Notes under the pieces: generated by a model
Told to the model about the DNA's origin: nothing
Databases searched by the model: none
Seen by the model: the letters and a program-made list of their open reading frames with translations, nothing else
Assembly (NCBI GenBank): GCA_002733665.1
Contig: NVWM01000002.1
Span: forward strand, 1-64,000
DNA: 64,000 bases
Origin: Lutibacter sp.
GTDB lineage: Bacteria > Bacteroidota > Bacteroidia > Flavobacteriales > Flavobacteriaceae
Direction: 5' to 3'
Program-made: the position numbers and the translations under genes
Part shown: in pieces, positions 36,537 through 44,821 of the stretch
How the letters are laid out: the number at the start of each line of letters is the position of its first letter
Position numbering within the stretch: the first letter of the stretch is position 1

Positions 36537-36753
36537 AGATAACAATCTACTTTTAAAAGGAATGAAATTCATGGGAATAGCAATTCTCTTGATGTTTTTA
36601 GGACCTGTGTTAATTTCTATCGGATTTAAAGCCTTGAAAGATGGTCTTTATATTTGGTTAATTCTCGGGATTATTATTTCAACAATTGCAATTGTTCTTG
36701 CATTTTTAGGGATAAAAAATATTCTTAACGGTTTATTTGCAGATGATGAATAG
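36526..36753 (+). CDS. DUF6095 family small membrane protein
   Basis: 75 residues with two membrane helices (GMKFMGIAILLMFLGPVLISIGF and YIWLILGIIISTIAIVLAFLGI) and an acidic tail. I recognise it as the DUF6095 type, a short Bacteroidota protein of unknown role. It overlaps both neighbours (murQ by 11 bases, the next gene by about the same), so all three are co-translated. Its regular place after murQ would hint at an envelope role, which is inference. Confidence 0.75.
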   Translation: MGNKDNNLLLKGMKFMGIAILLMFLGPVLISIGFKALKDGLYIWLILGIIISTIAIVLAFLGIKNILNGLFADDE

Positions 36754-37798
36754 GAAAGTCTTTTTCCATAAATTACTTAATTGGGAGTATTGGCCAACTT
36801 TTATGTTCTACCTTCCAAATATTCCATATGTAATATATCTTGCCATTAAAGCCAAAAGCCCTGTCTTTTACACTGCAACTAATCCTGCAATAAAAAATTC
36901 TGGAGACGGGACTGAATCAAAATACAAAACAGTTCAACTAATTCCAAAAAAATACAGACCCAAAACAGTTTTTGCAACTCCAAATGAGGACTTTAAAACT
37001 GTTTTAATGAATATAGAAACTGAAGAAATAAAATTCCCATTAATTGCAAAACCTGATATTGGTTTTAGAGGAATGCTTGTAAAAAAAATAAATTCTGAAA
37101 ACGAATTAAAGGAATATCTTAAAAAGTATCATATAAACATTATCATTCAAGAATTTATAACTTATAAACATGAATGTGGAATCTTATATTGTCGATTACC
37201 AAATGAGAAAAAAGGGACAATTACTTCCATCACTCTAAAAAAGTTTTCTACTGTTATTGGTAACGGAAAATCTACTTTGTCAGAATTAATTCTTATTGAT
37301 GAAAGAGCAAAAATATATTATAATTTATTTCAAGAAATTCATAACGAAAATATGCTTTTGATACCAAAACATGGTGAAGAAGTTATACTTACTGCTATTG
37401 GAAATCATTCTAAAGGAACAGAATTTTTAGGCGGAAACGATCTTATAAACGAGAGATTGATTAATACTATTGATACTATTAATAAACAAATAAATGGTTG
37501 GTACTACGGAAGATTAGATATAAAATACGATACTTTTGAAGGATTAGAAAAAGGAGATAATTTTAAAATATTGGAAATCAATGGAATTATTTCAGAGGCT
37601 ACACACGTATTTGATTCAAAAAAATATTCTTATTTTGATGCAGTAAAAGCAATAAAGAATCATTGGAAAACAGTCTATAACATTGCAATTATCAACCACA
37701 AAATCTATGGTGTTAAATATGCCAAAACGTTTACATTTTTAAAAGATATGAAAGGATTAAGAAACTATATAAAAAAGGTGAAGAAATTAAGCCCTTAA
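36743..37798 (+). CDS. ATP-grasp-like protein of unknown substrate
   Basis: About 351 residues. The open frame begins at a TTG (36737), but ATG codons at 36743 and 36746 are better starts. After an N-terminal part with a hydrophobic patch (FYLPNIPYVIYLAIKA) comes a region with ATP-grasp features: FPLIAKPDIGFRGMLVKKI (the lysine and glycine-rich loop), NIIIQEFITYKHECGILYCRLP (the hinge) and YGRLDIKYDTF...FKILEINGIISEATH (the acidic metal-binding Glu and Asn). Such enzymes join a carboxylate to an amine or thiol. The substrate and product are unknown. It is in an operon with murQ and overlaps the convergent DinB-like gene by 12 bases. Confidence 0.68.
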   Translation: MMNRKVFFHKLLNWEYWPTFMFYLPNIPYVIYLAIKAKSPVFYTATNPAIKNSGDGTESKYKTVQLIPKKYRPKTVFATPNEDFKTVLMNIETEEIKFPLIAKPDIGFRGMLVKKINSENELKEYLKKYHINIIIQEFITYKHECGILYCRLPNEKKGTITSITLKKFSTVIGNGKSTLSELILIDERAKIYYNLFQEIHNENMLLIPKHGEEVILTAIGNHSKGTEFLGGNDLINERLINTIDTINKQINGWYYGRLDIKYDTFEGLEKGDNFKILEINGIISEATHVFDSKKYSYFDAVKAIKNHWKTVYNIAIINHKIYGVKYAKTFTFLKDMKGLRNYIKKVKKLSP

Positions 37799-38287
37799 TA
37801 GTTCTTCTCTAGGTGTTGTTGGATTAAAGCCAAAATCATCGTCTGGAATTTCTATTCCTAACTGACAAATAATATACCCTAAACTTGCAAAATGGTGAAT
37901 TGCATGAGTATGTGCTTGAATTAATAATCCTCCTAAAGTATATTTTTGCACAATTATTCCTGTTCCTAAATCATCAGAAACTGAAATTAATTGGTTAAAA
38001 TCGGAAAATTTTAAAGTATTTAATTTTGCAATAATTTCATTAAAATAACGTATTCCATCTTCAGTTTTTAATTCAACTTTTTCATTACGTTTTCTTGCAG
38101 ACAAATCAACAGTCGTATTCGTTTCATATCCATCGAAGGCACAATCAAAAATATCTAGAATATGTCGCATATGGCGACCAATACTTGAGTAATAAGGTGC
38201 TATTGACGTATTGCTATACTGCTCATCAGTAATAGAACTTAGTAAAGTTATACCTCTTTCTAAATTTTTCTCAATAGCTGTTATCAT
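37787..38287 (-). CDS. DinB/YfiT-like metal-binding four-helix protein
   Basis: The open frame runs up to 38386, but the family-like start is the ATG at 38287 (MITAIEKNLERGITLLSSI), giving 166 residues. A first histidine cluster GRHMRHILDIFD and a second one HTHAIHHFASLGYI are at the spacing seen in DinB-type proteins, where three histidines hold a metal ion. Some members are thiol-dependent transferases; here no function can be assigned. The 3' end overlaps the ATP-grasp gene by 12 bases (convergent). Confidence 0.75.
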   Translation of the reverse strand: MITAIEKNLERGITLLSSITDEQYSNTSIAPYYSSIGRHMRHILDIFDCAFDGYETNTTVDLSARKRNEKVELKTEDGIRYFNEIIAKLNTLKFSDFNQLISVSDDLGTGIIVQKYTLGGLLIQAHTHAIHHFASLGYIICQLGIEIPDDDFGFNPTTPREELLRA

Positions 38288-38443
38288 AAAAATTGGTTCT
38301 GATTTCGAATACAGTCGTAAATATAAAAATAAATTACAGGAATATCTATCAAGTATACAAAAAAATAAAATTGTTTTGTAAGTCATTGATTATAAACTAT
38401 AATACTTGTTTTATTCTTTGTATGAACGTTCGTTTTTTTCTTT

Positions 38444-38458
38444 TGGCACGCTATTTGG
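38444..38458 (+). promoter_or_regulatory. Sigma-54-type promoter (-24/-12)
   Basis: TGGCAC, five bases, TTGG: this fits the sigma-54 pattern TGGCAC-N5-TTGC with one mismatch and the exact spacing. It lies 67 bases before the ATG at 38526, leaving a leader of about 55 bases. An NtrC-type activator gene is at 61774-62937 in this window. Confidence 0.55.
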
Positions 38459-38525
38459 AAATATAGCATCAATAAGCGGAAGTCGAAAAGCTACTAGAGT
38501 AGACATAACCCTAAACCATACAATT

Positions 38526-39227
38526 ATGAAAAAAGGGATACTTTTATTATTAACAATGCTATTGTTGGTTTCAACAGTTGAAGCCAAAAATGGTGAACGA
38601 ACAAATTACAGAACGGGTTATATGAGCATCTATGATGCTGAACCAATACAGTTTGTTGAAAGAGGCATAAAATTTTATGTTTTTCTTGATGGAGAGTTTG
38701 ATTTTAACACAAAACCGAATCGCCATACTCAAACAGATTACCTTTACAAAACTTCGAGACGCTCTACAAGAGTAAGAAGTAATAGAGGTGTAAGAATTGA
38801 TCGCGATTACAAAGGACGTATTAGACGAATTGGAAACGTATTTATCAATTATAACAGATACGGTAAGGTAAGACGAATTGGAAAGGTTTTTGTCGATTAC
38901 AGACATAGAAAAATGTCTAACGTTGGAAACTTGAGAGTTATTTACAACCATAGAGGAAAAGTAAGATATATAGGGAATGTAAAAAGGCACACTTACGGTT
39001 ACGGATACTATAACGATTACAATTCTTGGAATTATTGGGAATATGACTATGATGATGATTTCTTTTTTAAATCAAATTTCCATAATCAATACGAATCTTA
39101 CAATGAAGATGATAACTTTTTATACTACCGATCAAAAGGTGTAAAAAAAGGTGTAAAAGGAAAAATCATAAAGCGTAAGAAAAAGGTATTGAAACCAAAA
39201 ATCCGTAGAAAAGGAAAGAGAGGATAA
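38526..39227 (+). CDS. Exported, Arg/Lys/Tyr-rich repeat protein of unknown function
   Basis: 233 residues from the ATG at 38526. The frame extends up to 38406, but that would cross the promoter. There is a signal peptide (KKGILLLLTMLLLVSTVEA). The mature part contains about four degenerate repeats of around 20 residues built on R(x)IGNV(x)(I/V)(x)Y(x)(x)(x)G(K/R)(V/I)R (residues about 95-160), like short beta-hairpin repeats. An aromatic/acidic stretch follows (YGYGYYNDYNSWNYWEYDYDDD), then a highly basic C-terminus (KGKIIKRKKKVLKPKIRRKGKRG). I know similar flavobacterial proteins only as hypotheticals. The likely sigma-54 promoter suggests induced expression. Confidence 0.7.
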   Translation: MKKGILLLLTMLLLVSTVEAKNGERTNYRTGYMSIYDAEPIQFVERGIKFYVFLDGEFDFNTKPNRHTQTDYLYKTSRRSTRVRSNRGVRIDRDYKGRIRRIGNVFINYNRYGKVRRIGKVFVDYRHRKMSNVGNLRVIYNHRGKVRYIGNVKRHTYGYGYYNDYNSWNYWEYDYDDDFFFKSNFHNQYESYNEDDNFLYYRSKGVKKGVKGKIIKRKKKVLKPKIRRKGKRG

Positions 39228-39231
39228 TGCT

Positions 39232-39267
39232 AAAATCCTGAGTTGAAATTCAACTCAGGATTTTTTT
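39232..39267. terminator. Bidirectional terminator
   Basis: AAAATCCTGAGTTGAA and TTCAACTCAGGATTTT pair around one base, with T runs on both strands. The stop codon of the flippase gene lies in the T run. Confidence 0.9.
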
Positions 39268-40726
39268 ATCTCATTAAATATTTATTTACCAATTCATTTA
39301 TATCATCAGATATTTTTAATCTTACAACAACAATTAAATATATAAAGGTAATTAACAAACTCTTCAAAAGAATATTTACTATTGGATGAAATGTAAATTC
39401 AATAAAGTAAAAAGCAACAAATAGTATTGCAATCAAGCACAAAACAAGTACTGTTTTCGTTGTAAAAGGATGCATATTCATCTTGCTGTTTATATACCAA
39501 ATCTTAATTGTACTAAATATTAAAATCGTTATTAAGGTTGCTAAGGCTGCACCATTAATTCCCATATTATATATCAAGACTCTGTTTAAAACAATAACAC
39601 AAGTTGCCATTCCTATAGAAAAGTAGAAGAACATTTTATAATATTTCGAATTTGTAAGAATTGCTCCGTTTATTCCTAAAATCAACTTATACAATTCAGA
39701 AATTGATATTATTAAAACTATATAAACTCCAACAGAATATTGCGGTTTATTAATTATTTCATACATGTCAATAACATTCAGATTGATCAATAAAAACAGT
39801 AATCCACCAACAACTAAAAGGTTAATTGAACTTTGCTTATACAAGTCCTCAACTCCTTTGAGATTATTTGTATTCAGGTATTCAGCAGTAATAGGATTTG
39901 TTATTTGTTGCATTGCTCTACTAGGAATTGCAACTACTGACGCTATATAAATTCCAACAGAATAATAAGCAACTTCAGCAATTTGTTCCATTTGCGGAAT
40001 CATAAATTTATCAATTTCCAACAATAATGTTGCGGCTGATCCTGCTAAAATCATGTACATCGAGTAACGCAATATTTCTTTAAAATTTTCAGGCTTATGA
40101 AATGTGAATTCAGGTAAATACAACCTAAAAGCATAGATCATCATAATAAGCATCCTTAAAAAATATGCTATTGTTATTCCGTAAATAAATTGCTCTGGAG
40201 TTATCCATTTAAAAAATACAGCAACTAACAAAACTGCTGTACATATTCGTGCAAAAACTTCTCTAACAAAATTACCAAAAACAGAATGCATTTGAACCTT
40301 TGTCCAAGCGTAAAAAACTTCAAAATACCCCATAAAAATGGCACATAGAAAGATAAGGTACGTGTATTTTTTTATCAATTTATTCTCTTCTGATATCCAA
40401 TCAGCAATAAAATCATAAGCATACATCCCAATAAATCCTAAAGGAATGATAATAAGCATTGGCAAAATCAAAGACCACGATAACAAATTGTCTTTCTGCT
40501 GTTTATCTTTATAAGACGAAAAATATTTAACAACAGCATGTTGCATACCGAAAACTGTTAACGGCAACAAAATATTTGCTGTTGATAGGAGAAAAATGAT
40601 GAGCCCATAATAATCATCGTCATTTAAAAAATGGATATACAAATACAACGTGTTAAGCGCACCGATTGCGAATCCTAAGATAAGAAACAATGTGTTTTTG
40701 AACGATTGATTTAATACAATTCCCAT
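39266..40726 (-). CDS. Oligosaccharide flippase (Wzx-like)
   Basis: 486 residues with 12-14 membrane segments and the flippase-type N-terminus (SFKNTLFLILGFAIGALNTLYLYIHFL, FLLSTANILLPLTVFGMQHAVVKYFS). Wzx-type proteins move lipid-linked oligosaccharide units across the inner membrane for surface polysaccharide assembly. It is the last gene of a tight minus-strand block: its start shares one base with the stop of the GT4 gene upstream. No Wzy polymerase is seen in this block. Confidence 0.85.
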   Translation of the reverse strand: MGIVLNQSFKNTLFLILGFAIGALNTLYLYIHFLNDDDYYGLIIFLLSTANILLPLTVFGMQHAVVKYFSSYKDKQQKDNLLSWSLILPMLIIIPLGFIGMYAYDFIADWISEENKLIKKYTYLIFLCAIFMGYFEVFYAWTKVQMHSVFGNFVREVFARICTAVLLVAVFFKWITPEQFIYGITIAYFLRMLIMMIYAFRLYLPEFTFHKPENFKEILRYSMYMILAGSAATLLLEIDKFMIPQMEQIAEVAYYSVGIYIASVVAIPSRAMQQITNPITAEYLNTNNLKGVEDLYKQSSINLLVVGGLLFLLINLNVIDMYEIINKPQYSVGVYIVLIISISELYKLILGINGAILTNSKYYKMFFYFSIGMATCVIVLNRVLIYNMGINGAALATLITILIFSTIKIWYINSKMNMHPFTTKTVLVLCLIAILFVAFYFIEFTFHPIVNILLKSLLITFIYLIVVVRLKISDDINELVNKYLMR

Positions 40727-41985
40727 TATAAATTAGTGATAATTTGAGCCAATTTTTCAGTCAATTTTTTTCTATGGTATTTCTCAACATTTTCAGGTTC
40801 TACTTTCAGACTCCCTTCTTTATACTGCTTATAAAGTTCTAAAATAGTTGTTTTTAATTGAACTTCGTCTTCAAAATCAATTACGGTTCCTGTTTTGGTG
40901 TCAGATATAATTTTAGACACATCACCATCAGTAGGTGCTATTGCTAAAATTGGTCTACCAGAAACTAAATATTCAAATATCTTTCCTGTTACGATTCCTT
41001 TTGCTCCTTCAACTTGTGGAATGAGCAATAACAATACTTGCGATTTTTTTTGTAACTGAATTGCTTTTGAATGATGAACATTCTTTGTTAATATCAGTTG
41101 ATTTTCCAATCCTAGTTTTGAAATATCTTCCAATACTTTTCCTGATACATTCCCAACTAAGTTCACTTGTAAATCTGATGAGAAAGATTCATTTTCAGCA
41201 ACCAATTCTTGCAACACTTTCCATAATACTTTAGGATTACTTTGTGTTGGTAGTAAACCAATATGTGACAAGGTGAATTTAGTATCTAAAATTATATTTT
41301 TACTCGCCAAAACCTCATCATCATAACCATTAGAAATCACTTCAACTCCTACTCCACTTTTCTTAAAATCCTCTGCGATATGATTACTCACTGTGATTAC
41401 TTTATCAGCAGTAGTTAATATTTGTTTTTCGAGTTGTTGTAATTTATTTTTTGATTTCTCTGTCAATAATAATTCTTTATTATAAAACAAATTTGACATT
41501 GGATCTCTAAAGTCTGCTATCCACTTCACTCCTATTTTACGTTTTAATTTCATTCCAATCAAGTGCATACTATGAGGAGGACCTGTTGTAATCACAATAT
41601 CTACAGCATTCTTTTTTAAATATGTTGTCAAATAATCTACCGAAGGTTTTACCCAATATTTGCGAGCATCAGGAATGAAAAAATTTCCACGAATATACTG
41701 CATCGTTCGTTGAATAAGTGATGGCTTTGAACTTACTCTTGACGTTGCTACTTTCTTACTTTTAATAAAGTTATTTGGTTCAAAAATCGGTTGCTTTAGC
41801 ACAGTTATTTCTTTTGGAATTTCATTCGCCAAAGATTTATCTATAACTTCATAATTTGCATTGTCAACGGTATAAACAATTGGTTCAATGCCGAAACCTT
41901 GCAAGTATTTTACAAATTTGAGCCAACGTTGTACGCCACTTCCGCCTGCATTAGGCCAATAATATGTGATGATGAGTACTTTCAC
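40726..41985 (-). CDS. Glycosyltransferase family 4
   Basis: 419 residues of the GT-B fold. The N-terminus is YYWPNAGGSGVQRWLKFVKYL, the acceptor domain has VITTGPPHSMHLIGMKLK and KWIADFRDPMSNL, and the donor domain has HIGLLPTQSNPK with a C-terminal GKIFEYLVSGRPILAIAP (the EX7E-like region). The nucleotide sugar is not predictable. It has 1-base overlaps on both sides, so translation is coupled with the flippase and the second GT4. Confidence 0.87.
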   Translation of the reverse strand: MKVLIITYYWPNAGGSGVQRWLKFVKYLQGFGIEPIVYTVDNANYEVIDKSLANEIPKEITVLKQPIFEPNNFIKSKKVATSRVSSKPSLIQRTMQYIRGNFFIPDARKYWVKPSVDYLTTYLKKNAVDIVITTGPPHSMHLIGMKLKRKIGVKWIADFRDPMSNLFYNKELLLTEKSKNKLQQLEKQILTTADKVITVSNHIAEDFKKSGVGVEVISNGYDDEVLASKNIILDTKFTLSHIGLLPTQSNPKVLWKVLQELVAENESFSSDLQVNLVGNVSGKVLEDISKLGLENQLILTKNVHHSKAIQLQKKSQVLLLLIPQVEGAKGIVTGKIFEYLVSGRPILAIAPTDGDVSKIISDTKTGTVIDFEDEVQLKTTILELYKQYKEGSLKVEPENVEKYHRKKLTEKLAQIITNL

Positions 41986-43205
41986 TATTTTTCCAAATTA
42001 TTATATAGACTTAATAATTTCAAACTTTCGGTATCCCAATTTTCATTCTTCAGCAATACAGCATCATATGCATTATTAATCTTATTCTTCAATTCAATAT
42101 TACTATTAAAAATAACAAGTACTTTTTTAGCGAAATCAATTACATTATCTGCTTCAAACACATAACCTGCTTCAAATTTTTCTACTATCCGTTTTAAGGG
42201 CCTACAAGAACTAACTAACAACACACTTTTACTCAACATTATTTGAAAAAGTTTATGCGGTATTGTATTATTAGTATGTTCATTTGCTTTATGAGGAATT
42301 ATATTAATATTAGATTGTTTCATAATTGCTGCAACTTCTTTAAACGGTCTATATCCAGCAAAATGAACAGAATTTTCTACACTACTCTCTTTAGTAATTT
42401 CACGAAGCTTTTTCTCTACATCTACACTCCCTTTACCAACCAAAAAAAGTTTTGCTTTTGGAATATCTTTAACAATTATAGCCATTGCCTTAATGGCAGT
42501 ATCAATTCCTCTGTGCGGTCCAAAACCACCAACATAAGTGATCGAAAATGAATCTTTATCAATTAAACTTTGCTCGGTATTATTATTAAAATTTAAAACA
42601 AAATCTTTTTTTTCATGATTAGAAACAACTATTAATTTGGATGAATTTATTTTAAACTTTTTGATTAGTTTTTCTTTCATCTCATCAACTACACAAATTA
42701 TCTTATCATACTTTTCACAATATTTTCTCTCCTTTTTACCCCAATTATTAGGGTTCATAAAGATTTTATTTTTCAATATAATAAATGAATTCTTCCTCCA
42801 CAAAAACCATGTTTTCAAAGCTTCAGGATAGTTTTCGTGCAAATCTAAAACAAGACTTTTAACTTTATCTTTAAAAAGATATCCTGTTCCTGCTAAAGGC
42901 AAATCATGAACATGTAGAAAATCTATTTGGTATTTTTTAAATACGCTTTTAAGTCCAAAATAAAAAAAGGGATTTATATTAAAAACACTTTCAAAAACAT
43001 CAAATATTCCTTTTTTAAAGATAGTGTAATTTATACCAATTCTATAGATTTCAACTCCATTAACAACTTCATTTTTTAAAACATTCTTCGTTGCTGGACA
43101 AACAACTAATACTTTTTTTCCATTTTCAACTAACGATTCAGCCTCTTTACGAACTCTAATGTCATTTGGATATGAACCATCGACTAACATACATATATAA
43201 TTCAT
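41985..43205 (-). CDS. Glycosyltransferase family 4
   Basis: 406 residues, GT-B fold. The start MLVDGSYPNDIRVRKEAESLVENG and DFLHVHDLPLAGTGYLF form the acceptor domain. ITYVGGFGPHRGIDTAIKAM and FAGYRPFKEVAAIMKQSNINIIPHK form the donor domain. The end of the donor site (NTIPHKLFQIMLSKSVLLVSSC) lacks the clean second Glu of the EX7E motif. Together with the previous gene it would add sugars to the lipid-linked repeat. It overlaps wecB by 4 bases. Confidence 0.85.
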   Translation of the reverse strand: MNYICMLVDGSYPNDIRVRKEAESLVENGKKVLVVCPATKNVLKNEVVNGVEIYRIGINYTIFKKGIFDVFESVFNINPFFYFGLKSVFKKYQIDFLHVHDLPLAGTGYLFKDKVKSLVLDLHENYPEALKTWFLWRKNSFIILKNKIFMNPNNWGKKERKYCEKYDKIICVVDEMKEKLIKKFKINSSKLIVVSNHEKKDFVLNFNNNTEQSLIDKDSFSITYVGGFGPHRGIDTAIKAMAIIVKDIPKAKLFLVGKGSVDVEKKLREITKESSVENSVHFAGYRPFKEVAAIMKQSNINIIPHKANEHTNNTIPHKLFQIMLSKSVLLVSSCRPLKRIVEKFEAGYVFEADNVIDFAKKVLVIFNSNIELKNKINNAYDAVLLKNENWDTESLKLLSLYNNLEK

Positions 43206-44299
43206 CCTATATAATCAATACATTTCATTAAAATTCTTTCTGTAGCTTTACCATCCCATAACTCAGGAATAATTCCTTTTTTAAAATTTCCAGTTTCTAT
43301 ATCATTTAAAATTGAAAGTATTTTTTCACTTTCAAATGGCATCAAAACATTTGTACCTTGCTCAATAGTTATAGGCCGCTCTGTGTTTTTCCTTAAAGTA
43401 ATACATGGCACCTTTTGAAAAGTAGTTTCTTCTTGAATTCCTCCGCTATCAGTAATTACACAGAATGAATACTTAATTAACTTTTGAAAAGAAAAATAAT
43501 TCTGAGGAGAAATAATTGTTATATTTTTTAAACTCTCAATATCAATCAACAAACCAAATTTCTCAAAATTTTTCTTTGTTCTTGGATGCATTGAAAAAAC
43601 AATCTGATAATTTTGAGATAATTTTGAAAATAGGTCTACTATTTTAAGTAGAGCCCTTTTATTATCTACATTTCTTGGACGATGCATAGTAACTAAAATA
43701 TAACTATGCTTAGTTATTTCTATATCATCTAAAATAACTGAACCCTCTATATCTTTTTCAAAATGGATTAACGTATCGATCATTGTGTTCCCAACAAAAG
43801 CAATTTGAGATTCATTTTTCTCAATGGCTTTTAAATTTTTAATCCCACTTTTCTCAGTAACAAAACAAATGTCAGATAATCCGTCTGTAATAATTCTATT
43901 AATTTCTTCTGGCATTTCCTTATCAAAACTTCTTAATCCACTTTCTATATGACCTAATTTAACACCTAATTTGTTTGCTGTAATAGATGCTGCTAAAGTA
44001 GAGTTAACATCTCCAACAGATAATAATAAATCTGGGTGAAATTCATTAATCACATTCTCTAATTTTAATATTACCTCACCTATAAGACTATTTGGAGTAC
44101 TTTCAGTAATATTTAAAAAATAATCTACTTCAATATGAAATTGACGCAAAAAAACTTCAGACATTTTCTCATCATAATGTTGTCCTGTATGTACAATCCT
44201 CAAATCAAGATTTTTATACTTTTTTGCTATTAACTTAAATCGTGTTATCTTAACAAAATTAGGTCGTGTTCCAACGACTATTAAAATTTTTTTCTTCAT
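43202..44299 (-). CDS. wecB: UDP-N-acetylglucosamine 2-epimerase (non-hydrolysing)
   Basis: Interconverts UDP-GlcNAc and UDP-ManNAc, supplying ManNAc or ManNAcA for surface polysaccharide. The 365 residues contain VVGTRPNFVKITR, HTGQHYDEKMSEVF, GHIESGLRSFDKEMPEEINRIITDGLSD and the C-terminal TDSGGIQEETTFQKVPCITLRKNTERPIT. All are standard for this family. A UDP-ManNAc dehydrogenase (WecC) is not in this window, so the fate of the product is open. Confidence 0.93.
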   Translation of the reverse strand: MKKKILIVVGTRPNFVKITRFKLIAKKYKNLDLRIVHTGQHYDEKMSEVFLRQFHIEVDYFLNITESTPNSLIGEVILKLENVINEFHPDLLLSVGDVNSTLAASITANKLGVKLGHIESGLRSFDKEMPEEINRIITDGLSDICFVTEKSGIKNLKAIEKNESQIAFVGNTMIDTLIHFEKDIEGSVILDDIEITKHSYILVTMHRPRNVDNKRALLKIVDLFSKLSQNYQIVFSMHPRTKKNFEKFGLLIDIESLKNITIISPQNYFSFQKLIKYSFCVITDSGGIQEETTFQKVPCITLRKNTERPITIEQGTNVLMPFESEKILSILNDIETGNFKKGIIPELWDGKATERILMKCIDYIG

Positions 44300-44305
44300 T
44301 TCAAT

Positions 44306-44821
44306 TTATCTTTCTGCGTAAACCGCATAATATCTTGGTGTGAACTTTCTTAAAACAGGTCTAAATCCAATCTTATGGATTGGACTTGTCCATTTTTCTT
44401 TTTTAATGGTTTTCCAACCAGATTTTTCAAGCAACCAATCAAACTGCCAATCTTCAAATTCATGATAATGTCTATCCCATTTATCAGTTTTACTTCTATA
44501 CGCTTTGGCAAACCATAAATCAAGTGGAATTGTAGCAATTAATTTTGGAGACTCAATTGCTCTCAAAACATTAAACGGAGCAATAAGATGTTCAAAAATT
44601 TCAAATGCTGTTACAGCATCAACACTGTGTTTCTTTACAATTTCTGGTAATAAATCTAAATCTTCACCATTTGTATTATAAACTATGTAACCGTTTTCTT
44701 CCATTATTTCAGTAAATGGATTACGCACACCTAAATCTAAAATAGTTGCAGGCGCAGGTAAAACACTTTGTAAAAATTGGAGTGTTTCTGCATATCTTTT
44801 TGAAGGGAGTTTATGATACAT
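44306..44821 (-). CDS. SAM-dependent methyltransferase (class I)
   Basis: About 171 residues from the ATG at 44821 (MYHKLPSKRYAETLQFLQ); frames reaching 44854 would overlap the YfhO gene more. Motif I is TILDLGVRNPFTEIM, with the acidic motif II at YNTNGEDLDLLPE and VDAVTAFEIFEHLIAPFNVLRAI following. The start overlaps the end of the YfhO gene by 11 bases. In this context it may methylate a sugar or lipid intermediate; the acceptor is unknown. Confidence 0.8.
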   Translation of the reverse strand: MYHKLPSKRYAETLQFLQSVLPAPATILDLGVRNPFTEIMEENGYIVYNTNGEDLDLLPEIVKKHSVDAVTAFEIFEHLIAPFNVLRAIESPKLIATIPLDLWFAKAYRSKTDKWDRHYHEFEDWQFDWLLEKSGWKTIKKEKWTSPIHKIGFRPVLRKFTPRYYAVYAER

